64,000 bases of DNA from Shewanella marisflavi (GCF_023283925.1 NZ_JAKIKX010000001.1:62001-126000), one strand, 5' to 3'. Shown: positions 27,598-37,540, numbered from the stretch's first letter. Made by a program: numbers and translations. Notes: generated by a model from the letters alone, not told the origin.

Positions 27598-30500
27598 ATG
27601 CTGCAGAAACTTATCGATGGCGCGATTCGCAATCGTCTTATGGTGGCGCTGGCGCTGCTGTGTGGTGTGATTGCCAGTGTTGTCATCTTACCTAAGCTCA
27701 ACCTCGATGCCTTTCCCGATGTCACTAACGTGCAGGTGACGGTCAACACCGCCGCCGAGGGGCTGGCGGCCGAGGAGGTGGAAAAGCTGATCAGTTATCC
27801 GGTGGAGTCGGCCATGTATGCCCTGCCATCTGTGACCGAGGTGCGCTCTTTGTCGCGCACAGGACTGTCAATTGTGACCGTGGTGTTTGCCGAGGGGACT
27901 GATATCTACTTTGCCCGTCAGCAGGTGTTCGAGCAGTTGCAGGCGGCGAGGGAGATGATACCCGATGGCGTCGGAGTGCCGGAAATTGGCCCTAACACCT
28001 CGGGACTCGGCCAGATCTATCAGTACATACTGCGGGCCACGCCCGAGTCGGGGATCGATGCCGCCGAGCTGAGAAGCCTCAATGACTATCTGGTAAAACT
28101 TATCCTGATGCCGGTGGGCGGCGTGACAGATGTGCTCTCCTTCGGCGGGGAGGTTCGCCAATATCAGGTGCAGATAGAGCCCAATAAACTGCGCAGCTAT
28201 GGTTTGTCGATGGTCCAGGTGACCCAGGCGCTGGAGAGCAATAACCGTAACGCCGGTGGCTGGTTTATGGATCAGGGCCAGGAGCAGCTGGTAGTTCGTG
28301 GCTATGGCCTGTTACCCGCGGGTAAGGCAGGCCTGGTGGCGATCGCTCAGATCCCACTCGCCGAGGTGGGCGGTACCCCAGTTAGGGTGGGGGATATCGC
28401 CAAGGTGGAGTTCGGCGCCGAGATACGGGTGGGCGCCGTCACCATGACCCGCCGCGACGATGCAGGAACGCCACAGGCGCTGGGCGAGGTGGTTGCCGGT
28501 GTGGTGCTTAAACGCATGGGCGCCAACACTAAGGCGACCATAGACGATATCTCGGCGCGGACTGCCATGATAGAGCAGGCGCTGCCTAAAGGTGTCTCCT
28601 TCGAGGTATTTTACGACCAGGCCGATCTGGTCAATAAGGCGGTAGAGACGGTGCGCGATGCCCTCTTAATGGCCTTTGTGTTTATCGTGGTGATCCTGGC
28701 GCTGTTTCTGGTGAACCTTCGCGCAACGGCACTGGTGCTGCTCTCTATTCCTGTCTCTATCGGCTTGGCGCTGATGGTGATGGCCTACTTTGGCATGTCG
28801 GCCAACCTGATGTCCCTCGGTGGGCTGGCGGTGGCTATCGGTATGCTGGTGGATGGCTCAGTGGTGATGGTGGAGAATATCTTTAAGCACCTCACCCAGC
28901 CAGACAAGCGGCATTTAAATCAGGATAAAGAGCGAGCCCCTAGGGAACTTAGCAGTACCGCCTCAAGGGTGATGCTGGCCGCCAAGGAGGTGTGTAGTCC
29001 TATCTTCTTCGCCACCGCCATCATCATAGTGGTGTTTGCGCCGCTGTTTGCGCTGGAAGGGGTTGAGGGCAAGCTGTTTCAGCCTATGGCGGTGAGTATC
29101 ATTCTGGCCATGGTGGCGGCGCTGTTTGTCGCCTTGATTGCCGTGCCTGCCCTGGCGGTATTCTTGTTTCAACCAGGCGCCTTTAAGCGCGGTATTACCC
29201 TGAGGGAGAGCCCTGTCCTTAAGCCGGTGGAGGCGGTTTATCGCAAGTTACTTAGCGCCACCATGGGCAGACCCAAGTTGGTGCTCTTGCTGGCAATAGG
29301 CTTGTTTGGTTTTAGCATGGCACTGCTGCCCAGACTTGGCACAGAGTTTGTGCCCGAGCTTGAGGAGGGCACCATCAACTTGCGCGTCACCCTGGCGCCT
29401 ACAGCTAGCCTAAGCACTTCATTAGACGTGGCGCCCAAGCTCGAAGCCATCTTGATGGGCTTTCCCGAGGTGGACTATGCCTTGAGCCGTATCGGCGCGC
29501 CAGAGCTGGGGGGCGATCCTGAGCCTGTCAGCAATATAGAGATCTATATCGGCCTAAAGCCGATCGATGAGTGGCAACACGCCGAGACCCGTCTCGAGTT
29601 GCAGCGCTTGATGGAAGAGAAGTTAAGCGTCTTCCCCGGCCTGCTGTTTACCTTCTCTCAGCCCATCGCTACCCGTGTCGATGAGTTGCTCTCTGGGGTA
29701 AAGGCGCAGCTGGCGATCAAGCTGTTTGGACCGGATCTCGAAGTGCTTTCCAAGAAGGGGCAGGCACTTAGTGACTTGGTGTCTAGCATAGAGGGCGCGG
29801 TCGATGTCTCTTTGGAGCAGGTGTCTGGCGAGGCTCAACTGGTGGTGCGTCCCAAGCGGGACCTGCTGGCCCGCTATGGTATTAGCGTCGATGAGGTGAT
29901 GAGCCTGGTGAGTCAGGGGATCGGCGGCGTCAGTGCCGGGCAGGTGATCGACGGTAACGCCAGATACGACATCAATGTACGCCTGGCAAGCCAATATCGT
30001 AGTGCGCCCGATGCGCTGGAGGATCTGCTGCTGAGCGGCGTAAACGGTGCCACCGTGCGCCTGGGTGAGGTGGCCGATGTGGTGGTTGAGATGGCGCCGC
30101 CTAACATCCGCCGCGACGATGTGCAGCGCCGAGTGGTGGTGCAGGCCAACGTGTCGGGACGCGACATGGGCTCAGTGGTCAAGGATATCTACGCCATAGT
30201 GCCTCAGGCGGATCTGCCGCCGGGATACACGGTTGTGGTCGGCGGCCAGTATGAGAACCAGCAGCGGGCCCAGCAGAAGCTGATGCTGGTGGTGCCCATC
30301 TCGATCGCCCTGATCGCCCTGTTGCTTTACTTCTCCTTCGGTTCCATCAAGCAGGTGGGCCTGATCATGGCTAACGTGCCGCTGGCGCTGATCGGCGGCG
30401 TGGTGGCCCTCTACGTCAGCGGCACCTATCTGTCAGTGCCTAGCTCTATCGGCTTTATCACTCTGTTTGGGGTGGCGGTACTCAACGGCGTGGTGCTGGT

Positions 30501-30798
30501 GGATTCCATTAACCAGAGGCGGGCCGCGGGAGAAGCCCTCTATATCAGCGTGTATGAAGGCACTGTGGGACGTCTTCGCCCCGTGCTGATGACGGCGCTG
30601 ACCTCGGCGCTGGGCCTGATCCCTATCTTGCTATCGAGCGGTGTCGGCAGCGAGATCCAAAAGCCGCTGGCGGTGGTGATCATAGGCGGCCTGTTTAGCT
30701 CTACCGCCCTGACACTATTGATCTTGCCAACCCTGTATCGCTGGCTCTATGAGACTAAGGCCGTCAAGGGTAGCAAGGTGTTAGATGCCTTAGATTAG
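27598..30798 (+). CDS. CzcA/CusA-type heavy-metal efflux RND pump
   Basis: Proton-driven inner-membrane exporter of 1066 aa with twelve expected TM helices and two large periplasmic loops. N-terminal LNLDAFPDVTNVQVTVNT and the TM4 proton-relay segment AIGMLVDGSVVMVENIF place it in the heavy-metal (HME) RND class. RVDELLSGVKAQLAIKLFG, MAPPNIRRDDVQRR and SFGSIKQVGLIM are further family landmarks. Whether it moves Zn/Cd/Co/Ni or Cu/Ag is not decided. No outer-membrane factor is encoded next to it. Confidence 0.93.
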   Translation: MLQKLIDGAIRNRLMVALALLCGVIASVVILPKLNLDAFPDVTNVQVTVNTAAEGLAAEEVEKLISYPVESAMYALPSVTEVRSLSRTGLSIVTVVFAEGTDIYFARQQVFEQLQAAREMIPDGVGVPEIGPNTSGLGQIYQYILRATPESGIDAAELRSLNDYLVKLILMPVGGVTDVLSFGGEVRQYQVQIEPNKLRSYGLSMVQVTQALESNNRNAGGWFMDQGQEQLVVRGYGLLPAGKAGLVAIAQIPLAEVGGTPVRVGDIAKVEFGAEIRVGAVTMTRRDDAGTPQALGEVVAGVVLKRMGANTKATIDDISARTAMIEQALPKGVSFEVFYDQADLVNKAVETVRDALLMAFVFIVVILALFLVNLRATALVLLSIPVSIGLALMVMAYFGMSANLMSLGGLAVAIGMLVDGSVVMVENIFKHLTQPDKRHLNQDKERAPRELSSTASRVMLAAKEVCSPIFFATAIIIVVFAPLFALEGVEGKLFQPMAVSIILAMVAALFVALIAVPALAVFLFQPGAFKRGITLRESPVLKPVEAVYRKLLSATMGRPKLVLLLAIGLFGFSMALLPRLGTEFVPELEEGTINLRVTLAPTASLSTSLDVAPKLEAILMGFPEVDYALSRIGAPELGGDPEPVSNIEIYIGLKPIDEWQHAETRLELQRLMEEKLSVFPGLLFTFSQPIATRVDELLSGVKAQLAIKLFGPDLEVLSKKGQALSDLVSSIEGAVDVSLEQVSGEAQLVVRPKRDLLARYGISVDEVMSLVSQGIGGVSAGQVIDGNARYDINVRLASQYRSAPDALEDLLLSGVNGATVRLGEVADVVVEMAPPNIRRDDVQRRVVVQANVSGRDMGSVVKDIYAIVPQADLPPGYTVVVGGQYENQQRAQQKLMLVVPISIALIALLLYFSFGSIKQVGLIMANVPLALIGGVVALYVSGTYLSVPSSIGFITLFGVAVLNGVVLVDSINQRRAAGEALYISVYEGTVGRLRPVLMTALTSALGLIPILLSSGVGSEIQKPLAVVIIGGLFSSTALTLLILPTLYRWLYETKAVKGSKVLDALD

Positions 30799-30981
30799 CC
30801 GATTTGATCCTGAATTTAGCGTTTCAAGGGGCCAGGGAGGGCCGGAGACAGCGATGCTTTCAGTTTGTCATCGTGGTTAAGTCTCTTTCGTGACATCCAG
30901 TGGGAGAAAAGGTGCCTTGTCGTTTCGGTTCATCCCTAACCTGTGGGTTGAGCGATAAGATGCCCTTGCCCTGATTGCCAC

Positions 30982-31006
30982 GCGCGGCAGGACGCCGCGC
31001 CTTTTT
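30982..31006 (+). terminator. Rho-independent terminator after efflux pump gene
   Basis: Perfect GCGCGGC-AGGAC-GCCGCGC stem followed by CTTTTT, about 185 nt past the pump stop. Confidence 0.88.
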
Positions 31007-31436
31007 AAGGTTCACTTATCTGCTTTATCTTGTTTAGTGTTTCATATGATTATTTTGTTTGAGTCGTAACTATGCGGCTCGATTACATGATCGCTTTATA
31101 CGGGCTAAAGCATGTGTTGCCTGTTAATTATGAGTGGTTTGTGTTAAGTTTAAGCCTCTAATGCTTTGAGTAATCCGCTGTTTTTGACTGCGGGTTGCCT
31201 ATATGTTGCCACTAATAATAATTCTAATCATTTTCATAGTTTGAGTACTGATCATTACAGCAGGGTGTTAGTTAGCCTTGGAGTTTGTTCGGTGTGACGC
31301 CCTCATGGCGACTTCACTTATTCGGCATTGCTTGTATTTAGCAGTGTCCCTTTGGCTGAACTCTTGGCCAGTTTCTCTACTCAAGATGCAAATGGCAGCA
31401 TGGAAGCAGAATAATAAGTTAAACCTGAGAGGATGA
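31007..31436. other. Long leader upstream of porin gene
   Basis: 430 nt of AT-rich DNA with no gene. It contains a Fur-box-like site (31217-31235) and probably the porin promoter. Confidence 0.5.
31217..31235. promoter_or_regulatory. Candidate Fur box upstream of porin
   Basis: AATAATTCTAATCATTTTC matches the classical 19-bp GATAATGATAATCATTATC at 15 of 19 positions. It lies ~200 nt before the porin start. Such AT-rich matches can occur by chance, so it is a candidate only. Confidence 0.45.
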
Positions 31437-32660
31437 ATGATGATTCGCTATACACTTGCAGCTAGCTGTATCGCAATGGCTTTGTGTGCCAATGCCAGTG
31501 CCACCACTGTGGACGAAGAGCTTAAGGCGCTAAAGGCGCGCATTGAGCAGTTGGAAGCCGAAAAGGAACAAGCCCCTGAAAAGGAGGAGATGGATAAGTC
31601 GATTAAGTTTGGCGGCGCTGCCCGTTTTCAATACTCCTATGAGGATTATTCCGATGCCAATACCGATCGCGGTGGTGACTTCGACTTTGATCTCTTTCGT
31701 ATCGATGTAAACGGTAATCTGGATGACGTGATTTTTTCGGCCCAGTATCGTTGGTTCGAGTATATGAATGTGATTCATCATGCCTGGGTAGGTTATAACT
31801 TTGATGATGAGCAACAGGGAAAGATAGGGGTGACTCAGGTGCCTTTCGGTATCTTAACCTACGCGTCTAATAACTATTTCTTTAGCTCTAATTTCTACTT
31901 AGGCCTGGAAGATGATTACGATCTGGGACTTAACTACACCTATAAGAGTGACAGCAATCGATTAGACTTAGCCTTCTATAAGAATGATGAGCAAGGTGGT
32001 CTGGACGGTTATGTATCGGATCGCACCCATAGATATGCTTACGATGTTGTTGGTGTTCGCCTGGCAGGCGAGGGGATTTATGATGCGCCAACCGATGGCT
32101 ATGCCGCCGGCGAGAAGAACACCTTCAACGCTCGTTACAGCCACAACTTCATGTTTGATGGCGGGAGTTTTGAGCTAGGTGTCTCGGGTCAGGTAGGACA
32201 ACTTGAAATTGAAAATGGTACAGATGGCGACCAGATGGCGGCAGCGCTGCATGGTGTACTCAACTATGATCGCTGGAACCTCAAGTTACAGCTGACCGAT
32301 TACAAGTATGATGTTGATGGCATGGATGTGGAGCGTATGGTGGTGGCGGCCTACGCCTTTTATGACTCGATTCCCGCCGAGGCAACCAGTTATGTTGCCG
32401 ACTTGGCCTATAGCCTGCCTGTTAAGTGGGGACCTGTATCAAACTTGACCTTCTATAACGACTATTCGTTAATCACAGATAAACCCACAGGGCAGGAAGA
32501 TACCTTCATGAATGTCACCGGGGTGGCGGTCACTGCGGGTGGTCTCTACACCTATTTCGATTTTGTTGTGGCTCAAAACCAGCCTTTCATTGGTGGCTCC
32601 ATGGTGGGCGACGGCGGCACCAACAAGCGCTTTAACATCAACTTCGGCTACTATTTCTAG
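31437..32660 (+). CDS. Outer-membrane porin with N-terminal coiled coil
   Basis: 407-residue beta-barrel porin. Signal peptide cleaves near ANASA (residue ~23). A short coiled coil follows (VDEELKALKARIEQLEAEKE), typical of OprO/OprP/DcaP-like Shewanella porins, then alternating barrel strands and a C-terminal phenylalanine in FNINFGYYF. Substrate unknown; phosphate, other anions or dicarboxylates are possible. A strong terminator follows. The second codon is also ATG (31440) and cannot be distinguished as start. Confidence 0.88.
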   Translation: MMIRYTLAASCIAMALCANASATTVDEELKALKARIEQLEAEKEQAPEKEEMDKSIKFGGAARFQYSYEDYSDANTDRGGDFDFDLFRIDVNGNLDDVIFSAQYRWFEYMNVIHHAWVGYNFDDEQQGKIGVTQVPFGILTYASNNYFFSSNFYLGLEDDYDLGLNYTYKSDSNRLDLAFYKNDEQGGLDGYVSDRTHRYAYDVVGVRLAGEGIYDAPTDGYAAGEKNTFNARYSHNFMFDGGSFELGVSGQVGQLEIENGTDGDQMAAALHGVLNYDRWNLKLQLTDYKYDVDGMDVERMVVAAYAFYDSIPAEATSYVADLAYSLPVKWGPVSNLTFYNDYSLITDKPTGQEDTFMNVTGVAVTAGGLYTYFDFVVAQNQPFIGGSMVGDGGTNKRFNINFGYYF

Positions 32661-32682
32661 TCTGCTTGGGTCTAAGCCAAAT

Positions 32683-32716
32683 AAAAAACCGCATCTTTTA
32701 GGGATGCGGTTTTTTT
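32683..32716. terminator. Bidirectional Rho-independent terminator
   Basis: AAAAAACCGCATC, loop TTTTAGG, GATGCGGTTTTTT. Serves the porin (plus) and the fusion gene ending at 32746 (minus). Confidence 0.92.
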
Positions 32717-32745
32717 CTGCCTGTCAGGCGAGGGTGGGCTTGAAT

Positions 32746-35025
32746 TTAGCTGTCGCTTAACGCATAGCCGCCTTTAAGGTGGGCGATGTTGTTAAAGCCC
32801 AGTCGATGTAGGGCTTGGGCTGCCACCAGTGAGCGACTGCCGCTACGACAGACCAATACCCATTGAGCCTCTCTATCTAACTGGTTTTCTTGAACAAACT
32901 GCACCAGACGTGTCATGGGAACGTTAATGGTTTTCTGCCCAAGGGTCCCCAGTTCATGTTGCAGGGCATATTCATGGGGTTCGCGAATATCCAGCAATTT
33001 AAGGTTGGGTGAGCTGCCTACTTGCTGGTTTAGCGTCTGGCTGTCGTACTCTTTCACCTTGGCTTTACTGCATCCGCCGGTATAGGCACCGCAGATGATC
33101 TCGCTGCCAGCCTCATCTTTGAGATGCGTGTCGAGCCTCGCCTTTTGCTGCTCAAACTGCGCCATGGTGATGGTGCCGTTGATCACCTCATTCAGGAGCG
33201 GGTTAACCCTAAATTCGGCGGCGAAGCTGGTGGTGAACTCGTTGTTATAGTCGTGGCTTGGGCACAGTAGTGTGTTATCGCCTACCAGGCTGTGCAGCAG
33301 CTTGAGGCTGTTGTACATCTGTTTGGCGCAGCTGCTGTCGAAGTTGGTGCGCCCCAAACTGCCCATTAAGACCAGATCGCCACAGAAGGCATAGAGCACT
33401 TCGCCTTCGGCTGAACATAGCAGCAGGCTGATACTGTCTTTGGTATGACCTGGGGTTGCCACTTTTACCAGAGAGAGTTGGCCCAGCGACAGTGACTGAG
33501 CTGGTCTGGCACCGATCTCAGTGATCTGATGCGTCGCTGGCCAGCCAAGATGATCACTTGTCTGTTCAGGCAGATAGCGGGCCGCCAACTCCACACGTCC
33601 CGAGACGTGATCGGCATGGCCGTGGGTGTCGATAAAGGCGATAGGCGACAGCTGCTGGCATTGCAGCAGGGTATCGATACGCTGACCGAGCTCAGGCAAG
33701 GGATCGATCACCACGGCCTGTTTGCTCTGTTGATCGGCGTAGATCCAGCTACAGCTGGAGCCAGATTTGAGCTGGACTAAGCCGTTAAGCGGTTTTTTAT
33801 CTGTAGAGACATCATCCGTGCTCAGGGTCAGGCAGCTATTGCCTAATGCGTTAGCGGCCGATTGAATGCGCTCACAGGCCTGATCCACCTCAAGCTGTGT
33901 CATGGCCGGACCGAAAGAGAGACGAATGGCGGATTCACTCTGCCAGGCGGGCAGGCCCATGGCATCAAGCACGAAGCTGCGAGTCACTTTTGAGCTGCAT
34001 GCCGATCCTGAGCTGACGCGGATATTGGCGGCGTCGAACAGATCCATGATCTCCTTGCTGCTAAAACCTGGCACGGCGAAGTTCAAGGTGGTGGGCACAC
34101 TGTTGTCGAAGCTGTGGTTGAATACCAGTGTAGGGAAGGCATTTAACAGCGCCTGAGCCAGTTGCTGACGGTATTGCTCCAGACGTTCCCCGCTATAGAA
34201 GGGAGTATCTTGTTCGGCGAGTAACATGGCAAACACTTGGTTGAGCGCCGCCATACCCGGCAAGTTTTCCGTGCCTGAGCGCAGGCCACCCTCTTGACCG
34301 CCACCGGCGATAAAAGGGGTAAAGGGGGCGCCCTCACGAATATAAACGAAGCCTATGCCCTTAGGCGCATAGAGTTTATGGCCGCTAAAGGGCGCGTAAT
34401 CTATGCTGGTTTGCGCCAGTGTCAGAGGACGTTTGCCCAAAGCCTGAACGCAGTCCACCATCCAAAACACTTTAGGGTTATGCTGACGTATGCAGCTATC
34501 GAGTGCGTTGAGGTCCTGATATACCCCGGTTTCGTTATTGACCGCCATGGTGCAGATCATCAAGGCATTGGGCACCTCTTTGGCGATGAAGTCGAGATCC
34601 AGCGCGCCTTTGTCATCGACGGGAATCGCCTTGACCTCGGCGCCGATCTCCAGCAGTTGGTTCCAGTGAGCCAGAGAGTTGGGCACTGCCTTATGTTCGG
34701 TCGCGCCGTATAACAAGCTGTATTGCTTGTTGGGATCCAGGCTGGCCTTTGCCTTGATGAGGGCGGAGAGAATGGCAGTCTGTATGCCTTCGGTGGCGCC
34801 ACTGGTAAAGATGATCTTGCCTTGGCCACTGGCAAGAATCTGTTTGGCGCGCAGGCGCGTCTGCTCCATCAGGCTTTTGGCTTTAAGGCCTGTGATATGG
34901 CTGCTGGACGGGTTGCCAAACAGCTCTTCCATCGCACCCAGGGCTGCTTTAGCGGCTTGGGGCAATACCGGAGTGGTCGCGTTGGCGTCGAGGTAGATCT
35001 GACTCAGTTCAGGGCTGGGATGCAT
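32746..35025 (-). CDS. NifS-like cysteine desulfurase / metallo-beta-lactamase / rhodanese fusion
   Basis: Three-domain protein of ~759 aa. Residues ~1-400 are a class V PLP enzyme of the NifS/IscS type: YLDANATTPVLPQA, the PLP lysine in FSGHKLYAPKG (~K217) and the sulfur-acceptor cysteine in SSGSACSSKV (~C343). Residues ~415-660 are a metallo-beta-lactamase fold like persulfide dioxygenase (ETHE1): DTHGHADHVSGR, ATPGHTKDS, FCGDLVLMG, LCPSHDY. Residues ~675-759 are rhodanese with active loop VCRSGSRS (~C726). All key residues are present, so sulfane sulfur from cysteine may be passed to rhodanese and oxidised. ATG 35025 is chosen because the longer frame to 35070 adds 15 unconserved residues with no ribosome site. 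It is monocistronic. Confidence 0.9.
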   Translation of the reverse strand: MHPSPELSQIYLDANATTPVLPQAAKAALGAMEELFGNPSSSHITGLKAKSLMEQTRLRAKQILASGQGKIIFTSGATEGIQTAILSALIKAKASLDPNKQYSLLYGATEHKAVPNSLAHWNQLLEIGAEVKAIPVDDKGALDLDFIAKEVPNALMICTMAVNNETGVYQDLNALDSCIRQHNPKVFWMVDCVQALGKRPLTLAQTSIDYAPFSGHKLYAPKGIGFVYIREGAPFTPFIAGGGQEGGLRSGTENLPGMAALNQVFAMLLAEQDTPFYSGERLEQYRQQLAQALLNAFPTLVFNHSFDNSVPTTLNFAVPGFSSKEIMDLFDAANIRVSSGSACSSKVTRSFVLDAMGLPAWQSESAIRLSFGPAMTQLEVDQACERIQSAANALGNSCLTLSTDDVSTDKKPLNGLVQLKSGSSCSWIYADQQSKQAVVIDPLPELGQRIDTLLQCQQLSPIAFIDTHGHADHVSGRVELAARYLPEQTSDHLGWPATHQITEIGARPAQSLSLGQLSLVKVATPGHTKDSISLLLCSAEGEVLYAFCGDLVLMGSLGRTNFDSSCAKQMYNSLKLLHSLVGDNTLLCPSHDYNNEFTTSFAAEFRVNPLLNEVINGTITMAQFEQQKARLDTHLKDEAGSEIICGAYTGGCSKAKVKEYDSQTLNQQVGSSPNLKLLDIREPHEYALQHELGTLGQKTINVPMTRLVQFVQENQLDREAQWVLVCRSGSRSLVAAQALHRLGFNNIAHLKGGYALSDS

Positions 35026-35318
35026 GGGGTACTCGCTTTTGCTGTTTTTATTATTAGAAAAAATTCCCATATAACAAAAAGCTATATGTAATTCGATGCG
35101 GCTATATTAGCAGTTTGTGAGTATTGATCAAGATCATGTTTTTGCTCTTAGACCCCCTTGGCGTGAGTGCCGTTTATCGATAAGTCAGGTAAAGAGGGCT
35201 GGCGAGCTAATACAAGAGGTAGCGGGCCAAAGAGTGGAGCTTGGTTACATTTTGTATCGGGAGACTGGCTGTGGGGGAGTGCAAAACGCCCGCAATGACA
35301 GCGGGCGTTAGCAAGGGG

Positions 35319-35780
35319 CTATATTCTTACCTTGATCACTACCTTTCTCACCTTTTGTGGTGTCGCCGAGGTGCCTGGCATGTGCATATCCTGAGGGAAA
35401 AACAGCGCAAACATCCCTGCCTTCAAGGGGATAAAGGCGGCAGCTTCTTTGTTGGACTCATAGTCGTACTCGGCGTAGTCGTGTTTGTCATAGTAAGGTT
35501 TCGATGGGGTCTGATCCGCTAGTGGCAGATAGCCAAATTCCTCTTCACCACTGACCACATACTGCACGTCGATATATTTGCGGTGCACCTCGAAAGGCTC
35601 GACCTCTCTGGGCTTAGTTTCATAGTCGTTGACGATAACAAAAATATCTTTGCCATCCAGCTCATAGTTGCCAACGGGCAGCTGAGTGAAATCTGTCTCT
35701 TTTAGGTGTTGCAAGGCTGTGGCAATACGTGGCCCTAGGTGGGTGTAGTGTGCCAGGTTGTCTAAGGTATCCAGGATCAT
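35319..35780 (-). CDS. YhcH/YjgK/YiaL family protein
   Basis: 153-residue cupin-like protein related to E. coli YhcH (sialate-pathway associated) and YiaL; usually metal-binding, probably acting on a sugar. Motifs: EVHRKYIDVQYVVSGEE, FIPLKAGMFALFFPQDMHMPG (metal-site His) and KVVIKV at the end. The start at 35780 (MILDTLDNL) is the family start; a longer open frame to 36053 is non-conserved and overlaps the next gene. Sialic-acid genes are absent here, so the substrate is open. Confidence 0.88.
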   Translation of the reverse strand: MILDTLDNLAHYTHLGPRIATALQHLKETDFTQLPVGNYELDGKDIFVIVNDYETKPREVEPFEVHRKYIDVQYVVSGEEEFGYLPLADQTPSKPYYDKHDYAEYDYESNKEAAAFIPLKAGMFALFFPQDMHMPGTSATPQKVRKVVIKVRI

Positions 35781-35901
35781 GATCTGCGGTCGCCTAGGTT
35801 GAAGCAAGCTCTGGTGTGATAGCAGCTTTGGTTTGAGAGAGGGATAGTGTAGCAGTCTTTTCGAGCGGCAAGGTAGCCTCTGTGGCTGGATAAGTACAGC
35901 C

Positions 35902-36960
35902 CTAGCGGTTTGGCTGGGGAATATTACAGCTTTCTCTGAATGCTTGCCACCATTTGACGTGCCTGCGCATCTGCGTCTTAAGCTTTGCAGGCAGAGCGTC
36001 TTGCTGTTCGCCGAAATGCAGTTCGATAAAACCCTGATAGCTGCTGCCTTCAAAGAGCGCCAGCAGCGGCTCGTTCAGACGATAGTGCAGCTGGTTAAGT
36101 TGTGACAGATAGGCCTGGATCTGAGCAAGATAGAATTTGTGAAACACATTTTGCAGTATCTCTTGCTTGTGGTTGGCATGGCCTGGCCGACAGGTGATCG
36201 AGGCGGCATGTTCTGTTAAATAGTCATTGAGGGCAACTAGCTGGGCTTGGCTGTAGCTTAAGGAGCGCAGATACTTGGGCAGCAGAGATTGGTAGGCCAG
36301 CAGCGCCAGGGTGGGTTCAATCTGCTTGGTGTCTATCTGCTGCCAAGCTTGCTGTGCTATCGCGCGCTTAATATCAAGCAGTTGACCCAGCGCCGATTCG
36401 AGCTCGAAACGCCCGGCGCGCGTCTTGTCGAGCACCAAGGAGTCGTAGCCGATGAACAGGCTCTGGGTGATGCTCCTGTCTCTGGTCAGAACCCGGTTGA
36501 AGTCTTCCATCGCTCCATCTTGTTTCTGCTTGAGGGCCTGTGTCAGCTCACGCCTTAGCGGACCGGCCTCTAAGGTGTCGATGCAGGCGGGGGCCAGTTG
36601 AATAAAGCGTATCTGGTAGATGAATTGCTGACTCGGCGGGGCGACCTTGCCGAGCGTACTGTTGTGGTCGGCTATCAAGGTGCCAAGCTGACAATGACTC
36701 AGAGAGAGGGTTTCTAAGATAGAGATGGTCTGCGATGGGCGGGTAACTGGTTTAGGTCTGCTTATCTGCTGAGGAACAAAGTCAGCGGCCGTGTAGGGGC
36801 GTTCAATCACATTAGAGAGACGTTGGCCGTAATCTTGCCAAAGATAATCGACATCCTTGGCCCGCTGGCATCCCAGAAGTAAAAATGAAAATCCCACGGC
36901 GATGCAGGCTTTGATTATCGAGTCGGTTATACAGGTTGCGGCGGCGTTGGTCTGCTGCAT
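35902..36960 (-). CDS. DUF3080 lipoprotein
   Basis: 352-residue exported lipoprotein; a hydrophobic segment (IAVGFSFLLLGC) ends in the lipobox cysteine near residue 31. The remainder is helical (VDYLWQDYGQRLSNVIERP... LSHCQLGTLIADHNSTLGKV) and matches the DUF3080 family of marine gammaproteobacteria. Function unknown. The N-terminus may begin later than the ATG at 36960, as the signal is preceded by ~17 polar residues. Confidence 0.8.
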   Translation of the reverse strand: MQQTNAAATCITDSIIKACIAVGFSFLLLGCQRAKDVDYLWQDYGQRLSNVIERPYTAADFVPQQISRPKPVTRPSQTISILETLSLSHCQLGTLIADHNSTLGKVAPPSQQFIYQIRFIQLAPACIDTLEAGPLRRELTQALKQKQDGAMEDFNRVLTRDRSITQSLFIGYDSLVLDKTRAGRFELESALGQLLDIKRAIAQQAWQQIDTKQIEPTLALLAYQSLLPKYLRSLSYSQAQLVALNDYLTEHAASITCRPGHANHKQEILQNVFHKFYLAQIQAYLSQLNQLHYRLNEPLLALFEGSSYQGFIELHFGEQQDALPAKLKTQMRRHVKWWQAFRESCNIPQPNR

Positions 36961-36992
36961 ACTGCCCCTTATGCTAGTGCCTGCGGCTTAGG

Positions 36993-37424
36993 CTAGGTTT
37001 GGCTTAGACTGATATCCTTATTGAGCCGGATACCGTGAGCACTAAACGCCTGTTTTAGCTCAGCCAGGCGCTTGGCACTGAGAGACAGATTAACCTTGAG
37101 CGTCTTTGCCTGGGTGGTTATCTCGATCTCTGTGGGTGCAACACGGCAAGCAACGATATCTGTATAGGTTATGTAGGGATCATTGCCAAGGGCACCTTGA
37201 TCGTCGAGGGGAATATTGAGGAAACGAACGGCGTGTTGGGTGAAAATAATCTGCTGTTTTAGCAACGCGCTTGACCAGGCAAGCAGAGCCAGGCTGTAGC
37301 CGATAAACACTATCTCATCTTGTGAGGGCAAGAGTAAAGATTTGAGCAATATCAGGCAGACCGTCAGCGTCATGATGACGTAGGCGAGTGTTTGATAGGG
37401 CCTGATTGTTAAGATTTCTTCCAT
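36993..37424 (-). CDS. Small two-TM membrane protein of unknown function
   Basis: 143-residue protein with two TM helices (TLAYVIMTLTVCLILLKSLLL and VFIGYSLALLAWSSALL) near the N-terminus followed by a soluble beta-rich domain (ITYTDIVACRVAPTEIEITT) that looks like a bacterial PH-type domain. Family not identified. It lies 32 nt upstream of the DUF3080 gene and may be co-transcribed. Confidence 0.7.
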   Translation of the reverse strand: MEEILTIRPYQTLAYVIMTLTVCLILLKSLLLPSQDEIVFIGYSLALLAWSSALLKQQIIFTQHAVRFLNIPLDDQGALGNDPYITYTDIVACRVAPTEIEITTQAKTLKVNLSLSAKRLAELKQAFSAHGIRLNKDISLSQT

Positions 37425-37540
37425 TTTTTCCTCTGTAACCTCCTGTTACGAGCCTATTTTAATCGCCCTGACAAGTTTAGTGCAATTCTTATAGAATGGC
37501 CGAGAGCATATGCACAGATAAAATCAGGGAGCCGAGTTAG

